44,465 bases of DNA from Bacteriovoracaceae bacterium UBA6261. Its GTDB lineage: Bacteria > Bdellovibrionota > Bacteriovoracia > Bacteriovoracales > Bacteriovoracaceae. Shown in pieces: positions 24,999-32,665 of this stretch (positions are counted from its first letter, which is position 1; the number at the start of each line of letters is the position of its first letter). The notes under the pieces were generated by a model. It did no database searches, had not been told where the DNA came from, and was given only the letters and a program-made list of their open reading frames with translations. The position numbers were made by a program, and so were the translations under genes. The DNA lies in the NCBI GenBank assembly GCA_002440825.1, contig DJVH01000129.1:11792-56256 (forward strand). The letters are read 5' to 3'.

Positions 24999-26374
24999 AA
25001 CCCCCCCTTCAGCTCTCCAGCACCACTTTAGAAATTATTCTTCTCATTATTTGTTTTATCGCGACCGCCTTTTTCTCGGCCGCTGAAGCTGCCTTACTTT
25101 CAATCGGCGCCGACCGCGCACGACAGTTGATCGAAGAAGGTGGATCAAAAGGGAAGGCGATGGCCTTCATGATTCTTCGCCCTTCGGAATTGCTTTCAAC
25201 AATTCTGGTGGGAAACAGTATCGCCAACATTCTCGCGGGTTCATTAACGACGGCCATCACAGCTGAATACACTGGAAGCAATATTGTGGGTCTCGCTCTG
25301 GGAGCAACGACCGTTATTATTATTATTTTCGGTGAAATCATGCCGAAAACTGTTGGACGCAATCACGCGGAACGCTTGTCTGTCATTGCTATCCGAACGC
25401 TGCAAGTTCTTTTCTATCTGATGTATCCGGTTATTAAATCAATCGTCTGGTTTATCAGCACAATTCTTGGCGACAATGCGGATGCGACAGGAAGAATGGT
25501 AACGAAAGATGATATTGAATTCATGATTTCAAAAGCTGAAAAAGAAAAGACGATGGATTCAAAGCAAATCGATCTTCTGTCCAGCATTCTTGAATTTCCG
25601 ATGATTAAAGTTAAAGACATTATGATTGCAAGAATGCACGTCAATTACATCGAGAGTACGTGGTCATTCAATCAGATTATGGATTATATTCGCGAAACTG
25701 GTAACAGCCGTTACCCTGTCTGCGATGGCGAGCTGGAAGATATAGTGGGCTTTCTTCACGTGAAAGATTTAGCTTTTCTCACCGATGAACAAAAGAAAAA
25801 ATTTAATATTCAAAAACTCTTAAAACCACCTTTCTTCGTTTACGAGCACATGAAAATTCAAGCCGTGTTCGATCACATGAATAAAAAGAAAGTGCACCTG
25901 GCCCTGGTTAAAGACGAAAACGGGACTGTCGTCGGTATTGTGACCTTGGAAGATATCATTGAGGAAATTTTCGGTGAAATCAACGACGAGCACGATGATG
26001 TTGATGAAAGAGAGAAGCTTTTAAACGAAGCAAATCTTGAAGAAGGAATTGTTGTCGAAGGCGACATTTCTTTGCGCGAACTTTACAACGATTACGATAT
26101 TAAAATTCCTTTAAATGACAACTACTCAACGCTTTCCGGATTTTTGCTGGACATGCTGGGCAATACTTTTCCGGAGCAAGGTCAGATTATTGTCTGGGAA
26201 GGTCTTTCTTTTGATTTGGAAGTAGTTGAAGATCATGTTATCAAACAAGTGCATATTAAAGATGTTGGCGGAGAAAAACATATCTTCTCCAAAAAACAAC
26301 ATGCTGAACTTGTAGAACAAAGTGATCTTGAAGCTTCAATGCAGATCCACGACAAAGATTATTCAGAGAAGTAG
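24995..26374 (+). CDS. CBS-pair/DUF21 membrane transporter (CorC/HlyC family) with probable AUA start
   Basis: A protein of about 459 residues: DUF21 (CNNM) membrane domain, CBS-domain pair and a C-terminal CorC/HlyC module. Such proteins are linked to Mg2+/Co2+ or other cation handling in the inner membrane. The first helix LEIILLIICFIATAFFSAAE and the conserved AEAALLSIGADRARQL lie upstream of the first ordinary in-frame start (TTG 25127), so that start is too late. Between the in-frame TAA (24977-24979) and the helix there is no ATG, GTG or TTG. ATA 24995 lies 7 nt after AAGGAA (24982-24987) and gives a normal length. A sequencing error or frameshift is the alternative. Followed 11 nt later by the flavoprotein gene. 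Confidence 0.75.
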   Translation: MEPPLQLSSTTLEIILLIICFIATAFFSAAEAALLSIGADRARQLIEEGGSKGKAMAFMILRPSELLSTILVGNSIANILAGSLTTAITAEYTGSNIVGLALGATTVIIIIFGEIMPKTVGRNHAERLSVIAIRTLQVLFYLMYPVIKSIVWFISTILGDNADATGRMVTKDDIEFMISKAEKEKTMDSKQIDLLSSILEFPMIKVKDIMIARMHVNYIESTWSFNQIMDYIRETGNSRYPVCDGELEDIVGFLHVKDLAFLTDEQKKKFNIQKLLKPPFFVYEHMKIQAVFDHMNKKKVHLALVKDENGTVVGIVTLEDIIEEIFGEINDEHDDVDEREKLLNEANLEEGIVVEGDISLRELYNDYDIKIPLNDNYSTLSGFLLDMLGNTFPEQGQIIVWEGLSFDLEVVEDHVIKQVHIKDVGGEKHIFSKKQHAELVEQSDLEASMQIHDKDYSEK

Positions 26375-26385
26375 GATTCAAAAAA

Positions 26386-27372
26386 GTGAAAGTGTATGAC
26401 GTCGCAGTTATAGGTGGTGGTTCGGCCGGAGTCATGGCCGTGATGAGAACTGTTCTCAATAACGATGAATGCATTTTCTTTCCAGGAACTCCCAAACATA
26501 AAAAACGATCGCGCGCTTTCTGGGTGACGACTGTTGAAAATATGCCGGCGCATTTGCCTTACAAAAAAGGAATTGAAGAGCCGAATAAAATGTCACTTGA
26601 CTGGCTGGCGCAGGGATCGTTTGCTTCAAAATTTAACTGGCAAAAAAATCGCGGAGTCGTGAAAATTGAAAAGGCTATCGATGGTTTGTTTCATCTAACT
26701 GATGACAAAGATTTCACTTATCTCGCTCAATACGTCATTCTCTGTACAGGTGTAATGGACATTCAGCCTCACATTAATGGTTCAATAGAGCCAATCTTCG
26801 AATACGCCAATGCTCAGTTGATAGATTATTGTATCCGCTGTGATGGTCATCATGTGCTTAATAAAAAAATCGCCATCATTGGTCACTCCAGTGCAGCTGC
26901 ATGGGCCGGTATTATGTTGTTTGAACGATACAATTGTCCAAGCGTATACATTCTGACCAATGGTGAATCGCCACTCTTTGATGTTGAAACATCAGAGCTC
27001 ATGAATCGTTACAACTTCAATGTCTGCACAGAAAAAATCGAAACGATTCTGGGAAATGCCAAAGCAAAAAAACTCGATGGCTTTAAAACCGCCAATCACA
27101 TTATTCCTGCCGACTTCGCTTTTGTTTCACTGGGGATGATTGTCTACAACGATTTGGCGAGAATGCTGGGTGCAGAACTTGACCAAAGAGGTTTTGTATT
27201 AACCGATGCGAAAGGAAAAAGTTCGGTTGATGGGCTCTATGTCGCCGGAGACTTAAGAGCTAATGCAAAAAAGCAGATTTACACAGCGTGGGACCATGCT
27301 GTGGATTCAGCTGACGAAATCAATATCCACATTCGTCGTAAAAAGCGAAGTGAGCATTCGAAATTATCATAG
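26386..27372 (+). CDS. thioredoxin-reductase-like FAD oxidoreductase, atypical
   Basis: A 328-residue two-Rossmann flavoprotein with the size and order of bacterial thioredoxin reductase. The FAD motif is AVIGGGSAGVMAV (residues 8-20), the redox pair CIRCDG (Cys149, Cys152) sits where TrxR has CATCDG, and FAD-closing GLYVAGDLR is near 282. The second nucleotide site reads IIGHSSAAAW in place of GGGDSA, and the usual NADPH-phosphate HRR sequence is missing. It may use another donor or be diverted to another disulfide substrate. Weak AGGA precedes the GTG start. It follows the CBS transporter by 11 nt and is probably co-transcribed. Confidence 0.75.
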   Translation: MKVYDVAVIGGGSAGVMAVMRTVLNNDECIFFPGTPKHKKRSRAFWVTTVENMPAHLPYKKGIEEPNKMSLDWLAQGSFASKFNWQKNRGVVKIEKAIDGLFHLTDDKDFTYLAQYVILCTGVMDIQPHINGSIEPIFEYANAQLIDYCIRCDGHHVLNKKIAIIGHSSAAAWAGIMLFERYNCPSVYILTNGESPLFDVETSELMNRYNFNVCTEKIETILGNAKAKKLDGFKTANHIIPADFAFVSLGMIVYNDLARMLGAELDQRGFVLTDAKGKSSVDGLYVAGDLRANAKKQIYTAWDHAVDSADEINIHIRRKKRSEHSKLS

Positions 27373-27441
27373 TTTCTTCCTATCAATCTCTTCATAAAAT
27401 TAAAGAGTAAAAGCTAGCTGCACACTTGCGAGAAGCATTTT

Positions 27442-27450
27442 TGCTACTAT
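27442..27450 (+). promoter_or_regulatory. extended -10 promoter of the HPF-like gene
   Basis: TGC-TACTAT gives a start near 27457 and a ~23-nt leader with GGAGGA (27468-27473). No good -35 is seen. Confidence 0.4.
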
Positions 27451-27479
27451 CTTTTTCTTAACCACATGGAGGAAGAAAA

Positions 27480-27767
27480 ATGAAAACTCTCAACACTCAA
27501 GAAATGATCCAAGGAGCTGTGGATGAACTTAAAAGATATGCTCCGAGAAATGCGAAAATAGATATTGAGGTGAGGGAAGATCCTGTAGGAAATTTTGCAA
27601 CACATATTCTTGTGCAAGGAGGACATCATACATACTTCTCGAAAAAAGAAGATATGTTCCTCTATAGAAGTTTTAACAAGGCCATGAGAGCGATTAAAGC
27701 ACAGCTCGCAAGAAAACGTGTTACACATGAATCGGTACAACCAGATAATTGGCATCCTGCCTATTAA
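27480..27767 (+). CDS. small HPF/RaiA-like protein (tentative)
   Basis: A 95-residue basic protein. The middle resembles short ribosome-hibernation factors (HPF/RaiA, S30EA family): a strand pair (KIDIEVRED and ATHILVQGG) followed by an aromatic turn and a basic helix (YRSFNKAMRAIKAQLARKR). In HPF the basic helix and flanking Lys/Arg contact 16S rRNA near the decoding site. Resemblance is by pattern, not clear identity, so the call is tentative. It has one of the strongest Shine-Dalgarno sequences in the window (GGAGGA, 7 nt spacing), consistent with high expression, and a terminator follows. Confidence 0.5.
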   Translation: MKTLNTQEMIQGAVDELKRYAPRNAKIDIEVREDPVGNFATHILVQGGHHTYFSKKEDMFLYRSFNKAMRAIKAQLARKRVTHESVQPDNWHPAY

Positions 27768-27837
27768 ATATTTTTTAAATGAGTTTCATCCGGCGACTTA
27801 GCCCTCTCTTCAATAAGTACGCTTCGGATGTTTCATT

Positions 27838-27870
27838 AGGCCCGGCTTTCTGTCGGGCCTTTGTTTTTAA
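27838..27870 (+). terminator. rho-independent terminator
   Basis: AGGCCCG (27838-27844) pairs with CGGGCCT (27854-27860) around a 9-nt loop and is followed by TTGTTTTT. It ends transcription from the HPF-like gene. Confidence 0.85.
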
Positions 27871-27886
27871 CGCCAAAAGGTGCCAC

Positions 27887-27916
27887 TAGACTTCTCGCAC
27901 TTCTTAATCTTAAAAT
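27887..27916 (+). promoter_or_regulatory. promoter of the 77-aa gene, leaderless type
   Basis: TAGACT (27887-27892), an 18-nt spacer and TAAAAT (27911-27916) are followed by six bases and ATG 27923, with no Shine-Dalgarno. Confidence 0.5.
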
Positions 27917-27922
27917 ATCCCT

Positions 27923-28156
27923 ATGAGTAAATTCCAATTCGAATCGGCCAACGAAGGCCAGTTTATTAAAGTCATCGCAGGATTAAAAGAAATTGATCCT
28001 GAGTTAATCGTTCTCTCCAAAGTGGACGCGGATCCTTTCGAGTCAGACTTGATTGTGAAAGTAGAGATGGAAGCAAGCTACGAGAGTGTGCTTGATAAAA
28101 TTTCTTCTATGAAGAATCTTGATCAGACGGTGAGAACGCTTCGTCCAATTCAGTAG
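27923..28156 (+). CDS. 77-residue protein of unknown function
   Basis: A small acidic protein with an apparent alternation of strands and helices (KFQFES, then FIKVIAGLKEI, ELIVLSKV, SDLIVKVEME and SVLDKISSMKNL), ending with TVRTLRPI. This suggests a small alpha/beta ferredoxin-like fold. No family is recognised. It has its own predicted leaderless promoter after a terminator, so it is a separate transcript. It ends 38 nt before the convergent hicB stop, the only convergent pair here with any gap. Confidence 0.55.
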   Translation: MSKFQFESANEGQFIKVIAGLKEIDPELIVLSKVDADPFESDLIVKVEMEASYESVLDKISSMKNLDQTVRTLRPIQ

Positions 28157-28194
28157 AAATTAATTTTCAGCAATTGCACAATTGAGCTAATTAG

Positions 28195-28638
28195 TTAGAC
28201 ACCTTTTTCTTGTGAAAAAATTAAATTCATAGGAAAGTCCGGAAATTTCTCAGCAATATTACTTAAAGTTTTCAGCTGAGGGTTAGCGCTCTTTGGCTTT
28301 TCTAGTTTTGCGTAGGCATTGGTATTGGAATAATCTAAAAACTTTGCCATTTGTCGAATGGTTAATTTGTTTTTTAATCGGATCATTCTAAGTATGGTTG
28401 AAAAAGCCACGGAAGGATCTACTTTTACTTTTTCAATATTGCGACCATTAAGATTTTTTTGAGGAAGCGGGAAAACTAATTTCGAACTTTGCGGTTCTGA
28501 AAGATATAAGTTTAATGCATCTTCCATGTTTGATTTCAGTTCTTCGAATGTATCGCCTTGAGTGTTGCATCCATGAAGCTCAATACATTCGGCCCAAAAT
28601 CCATCAGACTCTTTGTGAATTTTAAAATGATAAAACAT
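28195..28638 (-). CDS. hicB: HicB antitoxin/repressor with HTH domain
   Basis: A 147-residue antitoxin. The N-terminal degraded RNase-H-like fold carries the HicB signature (DGFWAECIELHGCNTQGDTFEELKSN shortened: WAECIELHGCNTQGDTFEEL). The C-terminal half is a helix-turn-helix (LTIRQMAKFLDYSNTNAY) that would bind the operon's operator. HicB binds and silences HicA and autorepresses the pair. It lies 24 nt after hicA in transcription order, the usual hicA-hicB arrangement. The 14-bp palindrome upstream of hicA is the likely binding site. Confidence 0.88.
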   Translation of the reverse strand: MFYHFKIHKESDGFWAECIELHGCNTQGDTFEELKSNMEDALNLYLSEPQSSKLVFPLPQKNLNGRNIEKVKVDPSVAFSTILRMIRLKNKLTIRQMAKFLDYSNTNAYAKLEKPKSANPQLKTLSNIAEKFPDFPMNLIFSQEKGV

Positions 28639-28662
28639 TTGATTTAGTCCTCTTCTGTATTG

Positions 28663-28848
28663 TTATTCTTCTTCAAGTCGTTTCAATAATTTTTTTTCGA
28701 GACCCTTTTTGAGGTCTTTATTACCATGCACTGGTATTGTTTCTCTTTTTTCACCTTTGGCTAAAAAAACATGGCTGCCACTTTGTCTCAACTTCTTCCA
28801 TCCCTTAGCCAGAAATAATCGCAGCATCTCTTTTCCACTAATCGGCAT
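28663..28848 (-). CDS. hicA: HicA mRNA interferase toxin
   Basis: A 61-residue dsRBD-fold toxin. It has GKEMLRLFLAKGWKKLRQSGSH with catalytic His26, then VFLAKG and ETIPVHGNKDLKKG, the full HicA pattern. HicA cleaves mRNA when free of HicB. ATG 28848 is chosen because AGAGGGAG lies just before it; the longer frame to 28869 would start upstream of that site. First gene of the pair, driven by a promoter whose spacer holds a perfect palindrome. Confidence 0.9.
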   Translation of the reverse strand: MPISGKEMLRLFLAKGWKKLRQSGSHVFLAKGEKRETIPVHGNKDLKKGLEKKLLKRLEEE

Positions 28849-28860
28849 GGCTCCCTCTGG

Positions 28861-28889
28861 ATTGTACACCTGTAGGTGTTTTTTTACAA
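28861..28889 (-). promoter_or_regulatory. hicAB promoter with operator palindrome in the spacer
   Basis: On the minus strand TTGTAA (28889-28884), a 17-nt spacer and TACAAT (28866-28861) form a good promoter. The spacer contains a 14-bp perfect palindrome, ACACCTGTAGGTGT on the plus strand (28866-28879), ideally placed for repression by a HicB dimer. Confidence 0.65.
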
Positions 28890-29086
28890 TTAGACCTTCG
28901 ACCTTGTTGCTCTATAGGGCCAAAATTTGCCAACAAAAATGGGCATAAGTGCTTTCAAATTTCTAATCTGAAACAAAACTGTGTGAATTTCGAGTGTTAA
29001 TGAAAATTGACAAAAACTATTTAAGGAAACCTCAATTGATGACCGATAAGAACGATAGGTTAAAAAATGTCTATCGAGGAAATTTC

Positions 29087-29782
29087 ATGAAAATGAATTT
29101 TAAGGCGCTTTTTGTAGTTTCGATCACTGTTGGTCTAAGCACGGCGTGCACAACTGCAACTTCTAAAGACTGCGTTTCATGTGAAATGAAAAAAGTAAGC
29201 GATTCAGTTCAGCCGGATAAGGCAGAAGCGATGAAATTAAAAGAAGATTTGGCGAAGCCTGTTGCTTTGGCGACGAAAGGTCCGCTGATTTTGAATAGTA
29301 ATGGAGTGTCGAGAGCGCCGGCGGGAGAGAAAATTAGCAAAGAAGATTATCAAGATATTTTCTGTCATCGATTTTCTCAAATTGATGCCAACTTAGTAGG
29401 CTACACGCTTAAGGAAATCGAAGCGACCAATTATTCAGTTGAAGAAATTTTAAATGCTCCAGTTTGTCAGCCAGAAAAATATTCAGCGGCAGTTAAGTCA
29501 CCAATGTCTCATATCATAGCAGATGATCCATCAAAACGTGTTGGGTGGATTGAGAGCTTTTGGCTTTATTACAGTAAAAAAAGAAAGGAGCCGGCAAAAT
29601 TTTTAGATTTTGTAAACGCCAAGAACACAGAGGGTGAAACGCTGCTTGATTATTTAGAAACAATGATCAACAGAGGTGAGTATCCAAGTGAGGGCTCCAA
29701 AGCATCCACTGCAAAAATCATTGCTAGTGCCTGTTCGCATGGTGCCGTTTATTCAAAACATACAAATAAAAAATGTCCGTGA
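29087..29782 (+). CDS. lipoprotein of unknown function
   Basis: A 231-residue lipoprotein. The start at ATG 29087 has GAGGA 6 nt before it and gives signal peptide MKMNFKALFVVSITVGLSTAC with lipobox LSTAC; the upstream in-frame frame (to 28994) would bury it. The mature part is Lys-rich, with Cys near the start (DCVSCEMKK), in the middle and near the end. No domain is recognised. The gene lies 22 nt before another exported-protein gene in an AT-rich stretch and is probably co-transcribed with it. A short inverted repeat, CGATAG (29053-29058) and CTATCG (29071-29076), abuts the ribosome-binding site. The intergenic region upstream (28870-29086) shows only the hicAB promoter and AT-rich sequence. 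Confidence 0.65.
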   Translation: MKMNFKALFVVSITVGLSTACTTATSKDCVSCEMKKVSDSVQPDKAEAMKLKEDLAKPVALATKGPLILNSNGVSRAPAGEKISKEDYQDIFCHRFSQIDANLVGYTLKEIEATNYSVEEILNAPVCQPEKYSAAVKSPMSHIIADDPSKRVGWIESFWLYYSKKRKEPAKFLDFVNAKNTEGETLLDYLETMINRGEYPSEGSKASTAKIIASACSHGAVYSKHTNKKCP

Positions 29783-29804
29783 TACTTATCCAAGAGAAGT
29801 AATT

Positions 29805-32273
29805 ATGAAAATAAGTCTTTTGAGTCTATTTGTTGTCGTTCATTCCTATGGTGTTTGGGCTAACGAAGCCATGCCTAATTGTTTTCATGGGCTGAGTACA
29901 CTTAGTGGACAAATAGCTTCACTTAATAAAGAAATTACTTCTTGTGGTTATAATAAAGGATTAGCTGAACTTGAAAAAAACCAGGATGATCAGAGAAAAT
30001 ACATTTATGAAAAACTTGCAGAAAAACTTGCGACCAAATTAATTCAAAACTCAGAAGAAACAGCGCTGCTTACAAATTATTTTAATGCGAATGGCGAAGA
30101 TTTAATGATGAAAGATTCAGTTTCATCTGAAAGAATAAAAAAGCAATGTTCTTTATCTGCTATTAAAGAAACGGAAAAATGCGGGACTGGTAGAAAAGGT
30201 CAATTTTACGATTTAAAAATAAATTTGCTTAAGAAGAAACTTAACCCTCAAGGAAGTGCTTCTCATTTCGGAAATGATTTGTATGGGATATTAGCAAATA
30301 AATTCGTTAAAAACATGGGTATAAATCAAACGTTAAAGAGCAATAGCTGTCCTCTTGACGGAGAAGTTTCTGGGTTTATTTTAGAAAGCCAAATTGATGA
30401 TTTATCAGCTTTAGATATAGTTGATGGAGCAAAAGGTTCCAAGGAAAAGTTTGAAAGTAGATTTGATTCTTATGCGCAATTGAAATTAATTAAAGATGCG
30501 GGACCAGAAGCGCTAGAGAAGTTTAGAAATTATTTACTTAATATTCCAAAAAATACTTCTCCAAAAGAATACATCGCAAAATTTTTCAAGGACAAAGAGA
30601 ATCAGAAAAAATTCTTTGCACCAACCCTGGCCAATGAATGTGAATCTGTTAATAGAAACATTAATAATTTTCTGTGCGCAGACCTGGATGATTTAGGAAG
30701 TTTAAACAGCAAAGTTTCCATGGAGCTATTTAATAAATTAGATGTAGCCCCAATGGACGATCAATATGAAATCGATTTTCAGAATGATCCAGTGGCCCTT
30801 CGTGCATATGGCTTCCAGTGTTTATCTCAAGCTAAGAACAAGCTCCTTTCGGAAAAAGAGAGAAAAAAAGAGTATAAGCTTGATGATTGGTTTGAAGATT
30901 TCACAAGTAATATTCGCCCTATTGTAAGTGAGGATAAAAAGTCGGATCATAATGCAAAATTTTGTGAAAAGTATACTTGTGGTTCGCCAGAGGCTCAAAA
31001 GGCACCTTCTTGTAAAAACGGCGGTCCACTTTCGTCCAAAGATTTCTATGTTTTAAGTGAATGTCCTGCTGGTATAAGTTGTAATTCCAATGCACTTAAG
31101 GCTATCGACTATCTGGAAAGTCTGGAGAAAATTCAGTCAAAAATGTCTCCATCTCTCGCAGACAATACAACATCAACCCCAGACCAAATCAAAAAATCAA
31201 AAAGCGAACTCCCGGACTTCGCAGAAAACTACCTCGGCTTAGAAGGTTCACTCATCGCTCTCGGAAAACCAGTCACACCTATCACGCTTGCTGAAAAGAA
31301 AGAAGATTTTAAAGAAAGAAATTTAAATACTGATGCACCTAAGTATCAACCGCCAACTCCAAATAAAATAGAGTACGCAAATAATAATCAGACGCAATCG
31401 AATAATGAATTTTCAACCATAGCTGCCAATGAGATGGTCAATGCGCGGGTTGCGACGAATACAAATAATTCGTACACGCCATCAGTCTCAACTGAACACT
31501 CCGGCCGCATCGAAGGTATTCGCAGTAACAAAAAGAAAAAAGTCGATAGCAGCTATTGGATGGATGATATTCCGGACGTGGTTGCGAAGAAAGATGAAGT
31601 TGATTCAAAAGACGCAAAGAAAGAAGAATCTGTTAAACCCGTTGCGAACAATGAATCCTCTTTCAACAAAAATGAATTTGAGGAATATAAACGCAATGTC
31701 GATCGTGAATTGGCAGCAAACAGAAACAAGCTGAGTTCTGTCAGCAACGAGCTCGCACGCACACAACAAGATATGGCCAGCCAGCGTGCTGAAATGGAAA
31801 GAAAAATTGCAGATCTTGAGCGCAAACAAGCTGAGATGAAAAACGCCACGGAACCTAAAGAAGTGGCACAGGCGAAAGCGTACAAAAAAGAAGCGGATAT
31901 TTTAAAAGCTGATCTTGCCAATAAAAATAGAGTGCCTGCTTCTGTGGCAGCGAGTGGGGACGGAGTCATCGTCACACCAGATAAATTGAAAACATTAAAA
32001 GAAGAAGAACTTCAAAAACTAGGAGTCGACATCGAGCAATCTTTCGTCATCGCAATCAAAGTAAAAGAAGGCAACAACGAAAAGCTCGTCAACGTTCCAG
32101 TCATCAGACACACATCTAAAGGAAAATCTTATCTGATTCCACGATACGAAGGGAAAAATGAAGAGATCATGAAAGCGATTGAGAAATCGCCGTTGTTCAA
32201 AGATTTTATCCTGGAAGTGAAATCTAAAATGAAAGCCTTTACGAATTTGAGAGATATCATCAAAGGCGCGTAG
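29805..32273 (+). CDS. large exported coiled-coil protein of unknown function
   Basis: A 822-residue exported protein. The ATG at 29805 begins a signal peptide (MKISLLSLFVVVHSYGVWA); the longer frame from 29676 reads through the previous gene and is rejected. The first ~440 mature residues are helical with scattered Cys and unrecognised. A low-complexity Asn/Thr/Gln linker follows (~residues 500-590). A Lys/Glu/Arg coiled coil (~630-710, FEEYKRNVDRELAANRNKLS) leads to a compact C-terminal domain (EELQKLGVDIEQSFVIAIKV onward). Codon use is AT-rich up to about base 31150 and closer to the neighbours after it, so the N-terminal half may be foreign or fast-evolving. Ends 0 nt from the convergent ferredoxin stop. 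Confidence 0.65.
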   Translation: MKISLLSLFVVVHSYGVWANEAMPNCFHGLSTLSGQIASLNKEITSCGYNKGLAELEKNQDDQRKYIYEKLAEKLATKLIQNSEETALLTNYFNANGEDLMMKDSVSSERIKKQCSLSAIKETEKCGTGRKGQFYDLKINLLKKKLNPQGSASHFGNDLYGILANKFVKNMGINQTLKSNSCPLDGEVSGFILESQIDDLSALDIVDGAKGSKEKFESRFDSYAQLKLIKDAGPEALEKFRNYLLNIPKNTSPKEYIAKFFKDKENQKKFFAPTLANECESVNRNINNFLCADLDDLGSLNSKVSMELFNKLDVAPMDDQYEIDFQNDPVALRAYGFQCLSQAKNKLLSEKERKKEYKLDDWFEDFTSNIRPIVSEDKKSDHNAKFCEKYTCGSPEAQKAPSCKNGGPLSSKDFYVLSECPAGISCNSNALKAIDYLESLEKIQSKMSPSLADNTTSTPDQIKKSKSELPDFAENYLGLEGSLIALGKPVTPITLAEKKEDFKERNLNTDAPKYQPPTPNKIEYANNNQTQSNNEFSTIAANEMVNARVATNTNNSYTPSVSTEHSGRIEGIRSNKKKKVDSSYWMDDIPDVVAKKDEVDSKDAKKEESVKPVANNESSFNKNEFEEYKRNVDRELAANRNKLSSVSNELARTQQDMASQRAEMERKIADLERKQAEMKNATEPKEVAQAKAYKKEADILKADLANKNRVPASVAASGDGVIVTPDKLKTLKEEELQKLGVDIEQSFVIAIKVKEGNNEKLVNVPVIRHTSKGKSYLIPRYEGKNEEIMKAIEKSPLFKDFILEVKSKMKAFTNLRDIIKGA

Positions 32274-32582
32274 TTATTTCAAAACACTGATGACAATATC
32301 CCCATTCACCTTAGCGCGACATGAAAGTCGAATAATTTTGTTTGGGGAGTAATTAGATTTTATGTGAGAAATCGTATCGCTTTCGACAGCGCCAGGATTG
32401 GACAAATTTTCGGCGCCCTCCAGGATTTCTATCCGGCACGAGCCACACGAACCAGCGAGGCAACCATGGGGTAATATTAGGCCCTGGCGCTCTAATTCGT
32501 CATACAGTAAACGGCCCGCTTCCACTTCATATTTTTGGTCTTTTTCATTGGGGGAAAGAGCTTTCACTAACACGGTGGGCAT
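32274..32582 (-). CDS. 2Fe-2S ferredoxin, plant/adrenodoxin-type fold
   Basis: A 102-residue electron carrier. Cluster cysteines are in GCLAGSCGSCR (Cys41, Cys46, Cys49) and LSCRA (Cys88), the C-x4-C-x2-C...C spacing of [2Fe-2S] ferredoxins. Redox partners are not adjacent; the atypical TrxR-like flavoprotein of this window is a speculative candidate. Divergent from leucine dehydrogenase. A perfect TATAAT on its strand (32623-32618) lies about 35 nt before the ATG. Confidence 0.9.
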   Translation of the reverse strand: MPTVLVKALSPNEKDQKYEVEAGRLLYDELERQGLILPHGCLAGSCGSCRIEILEGAENLSNPGAVESDTISHIKSNYSPNKIIRLSCRAKVNGDIVISVLK

Positions 32583-32617
32583 ATTACTTTCATCCGGGTA
32601 AGAATAATATCTTCACC

Positions 32618-32625
32618 ATTATAAA
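32618..32625. promoter_or_regulatory. overlapping divergent -10 boxes
   Basis: TATAAT reads on the minus strand (32623-32618) toward the ferredoxin gene, and TATAAA on the plus strand (32620-32625) toward leucine dehydrogenase. Only one could be occupied at a time. No convincing -35 is seen for either. Confidence 0.3.
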
Positions 32626-32665
32626 ACACGATGCAATAAATAGCTAACTCAAAGTGAGGAATGAA

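Noticed and set aside
25001..25007. C7 run as a phase-variable or erroneous frameshift explaining the missing CBS start
   Set aside because: Shifting frame at the run does not reach any upstream ATG/GTG/TTG, since the other frames have stops just before it. It is kept only as a quality check.
28994..29086. N-terminal extension of the 29087 lipoprotein
   Set aside because: It would place 31 polar residues before a complete lipoprotein signal peptide, and GAGGA marks ATG 29087.
29676..29804. Longer start for the 822-residue exported protein
   Set aside because: It reads through the end of the preceding gene and buries the signal peptide beginning at 29805.
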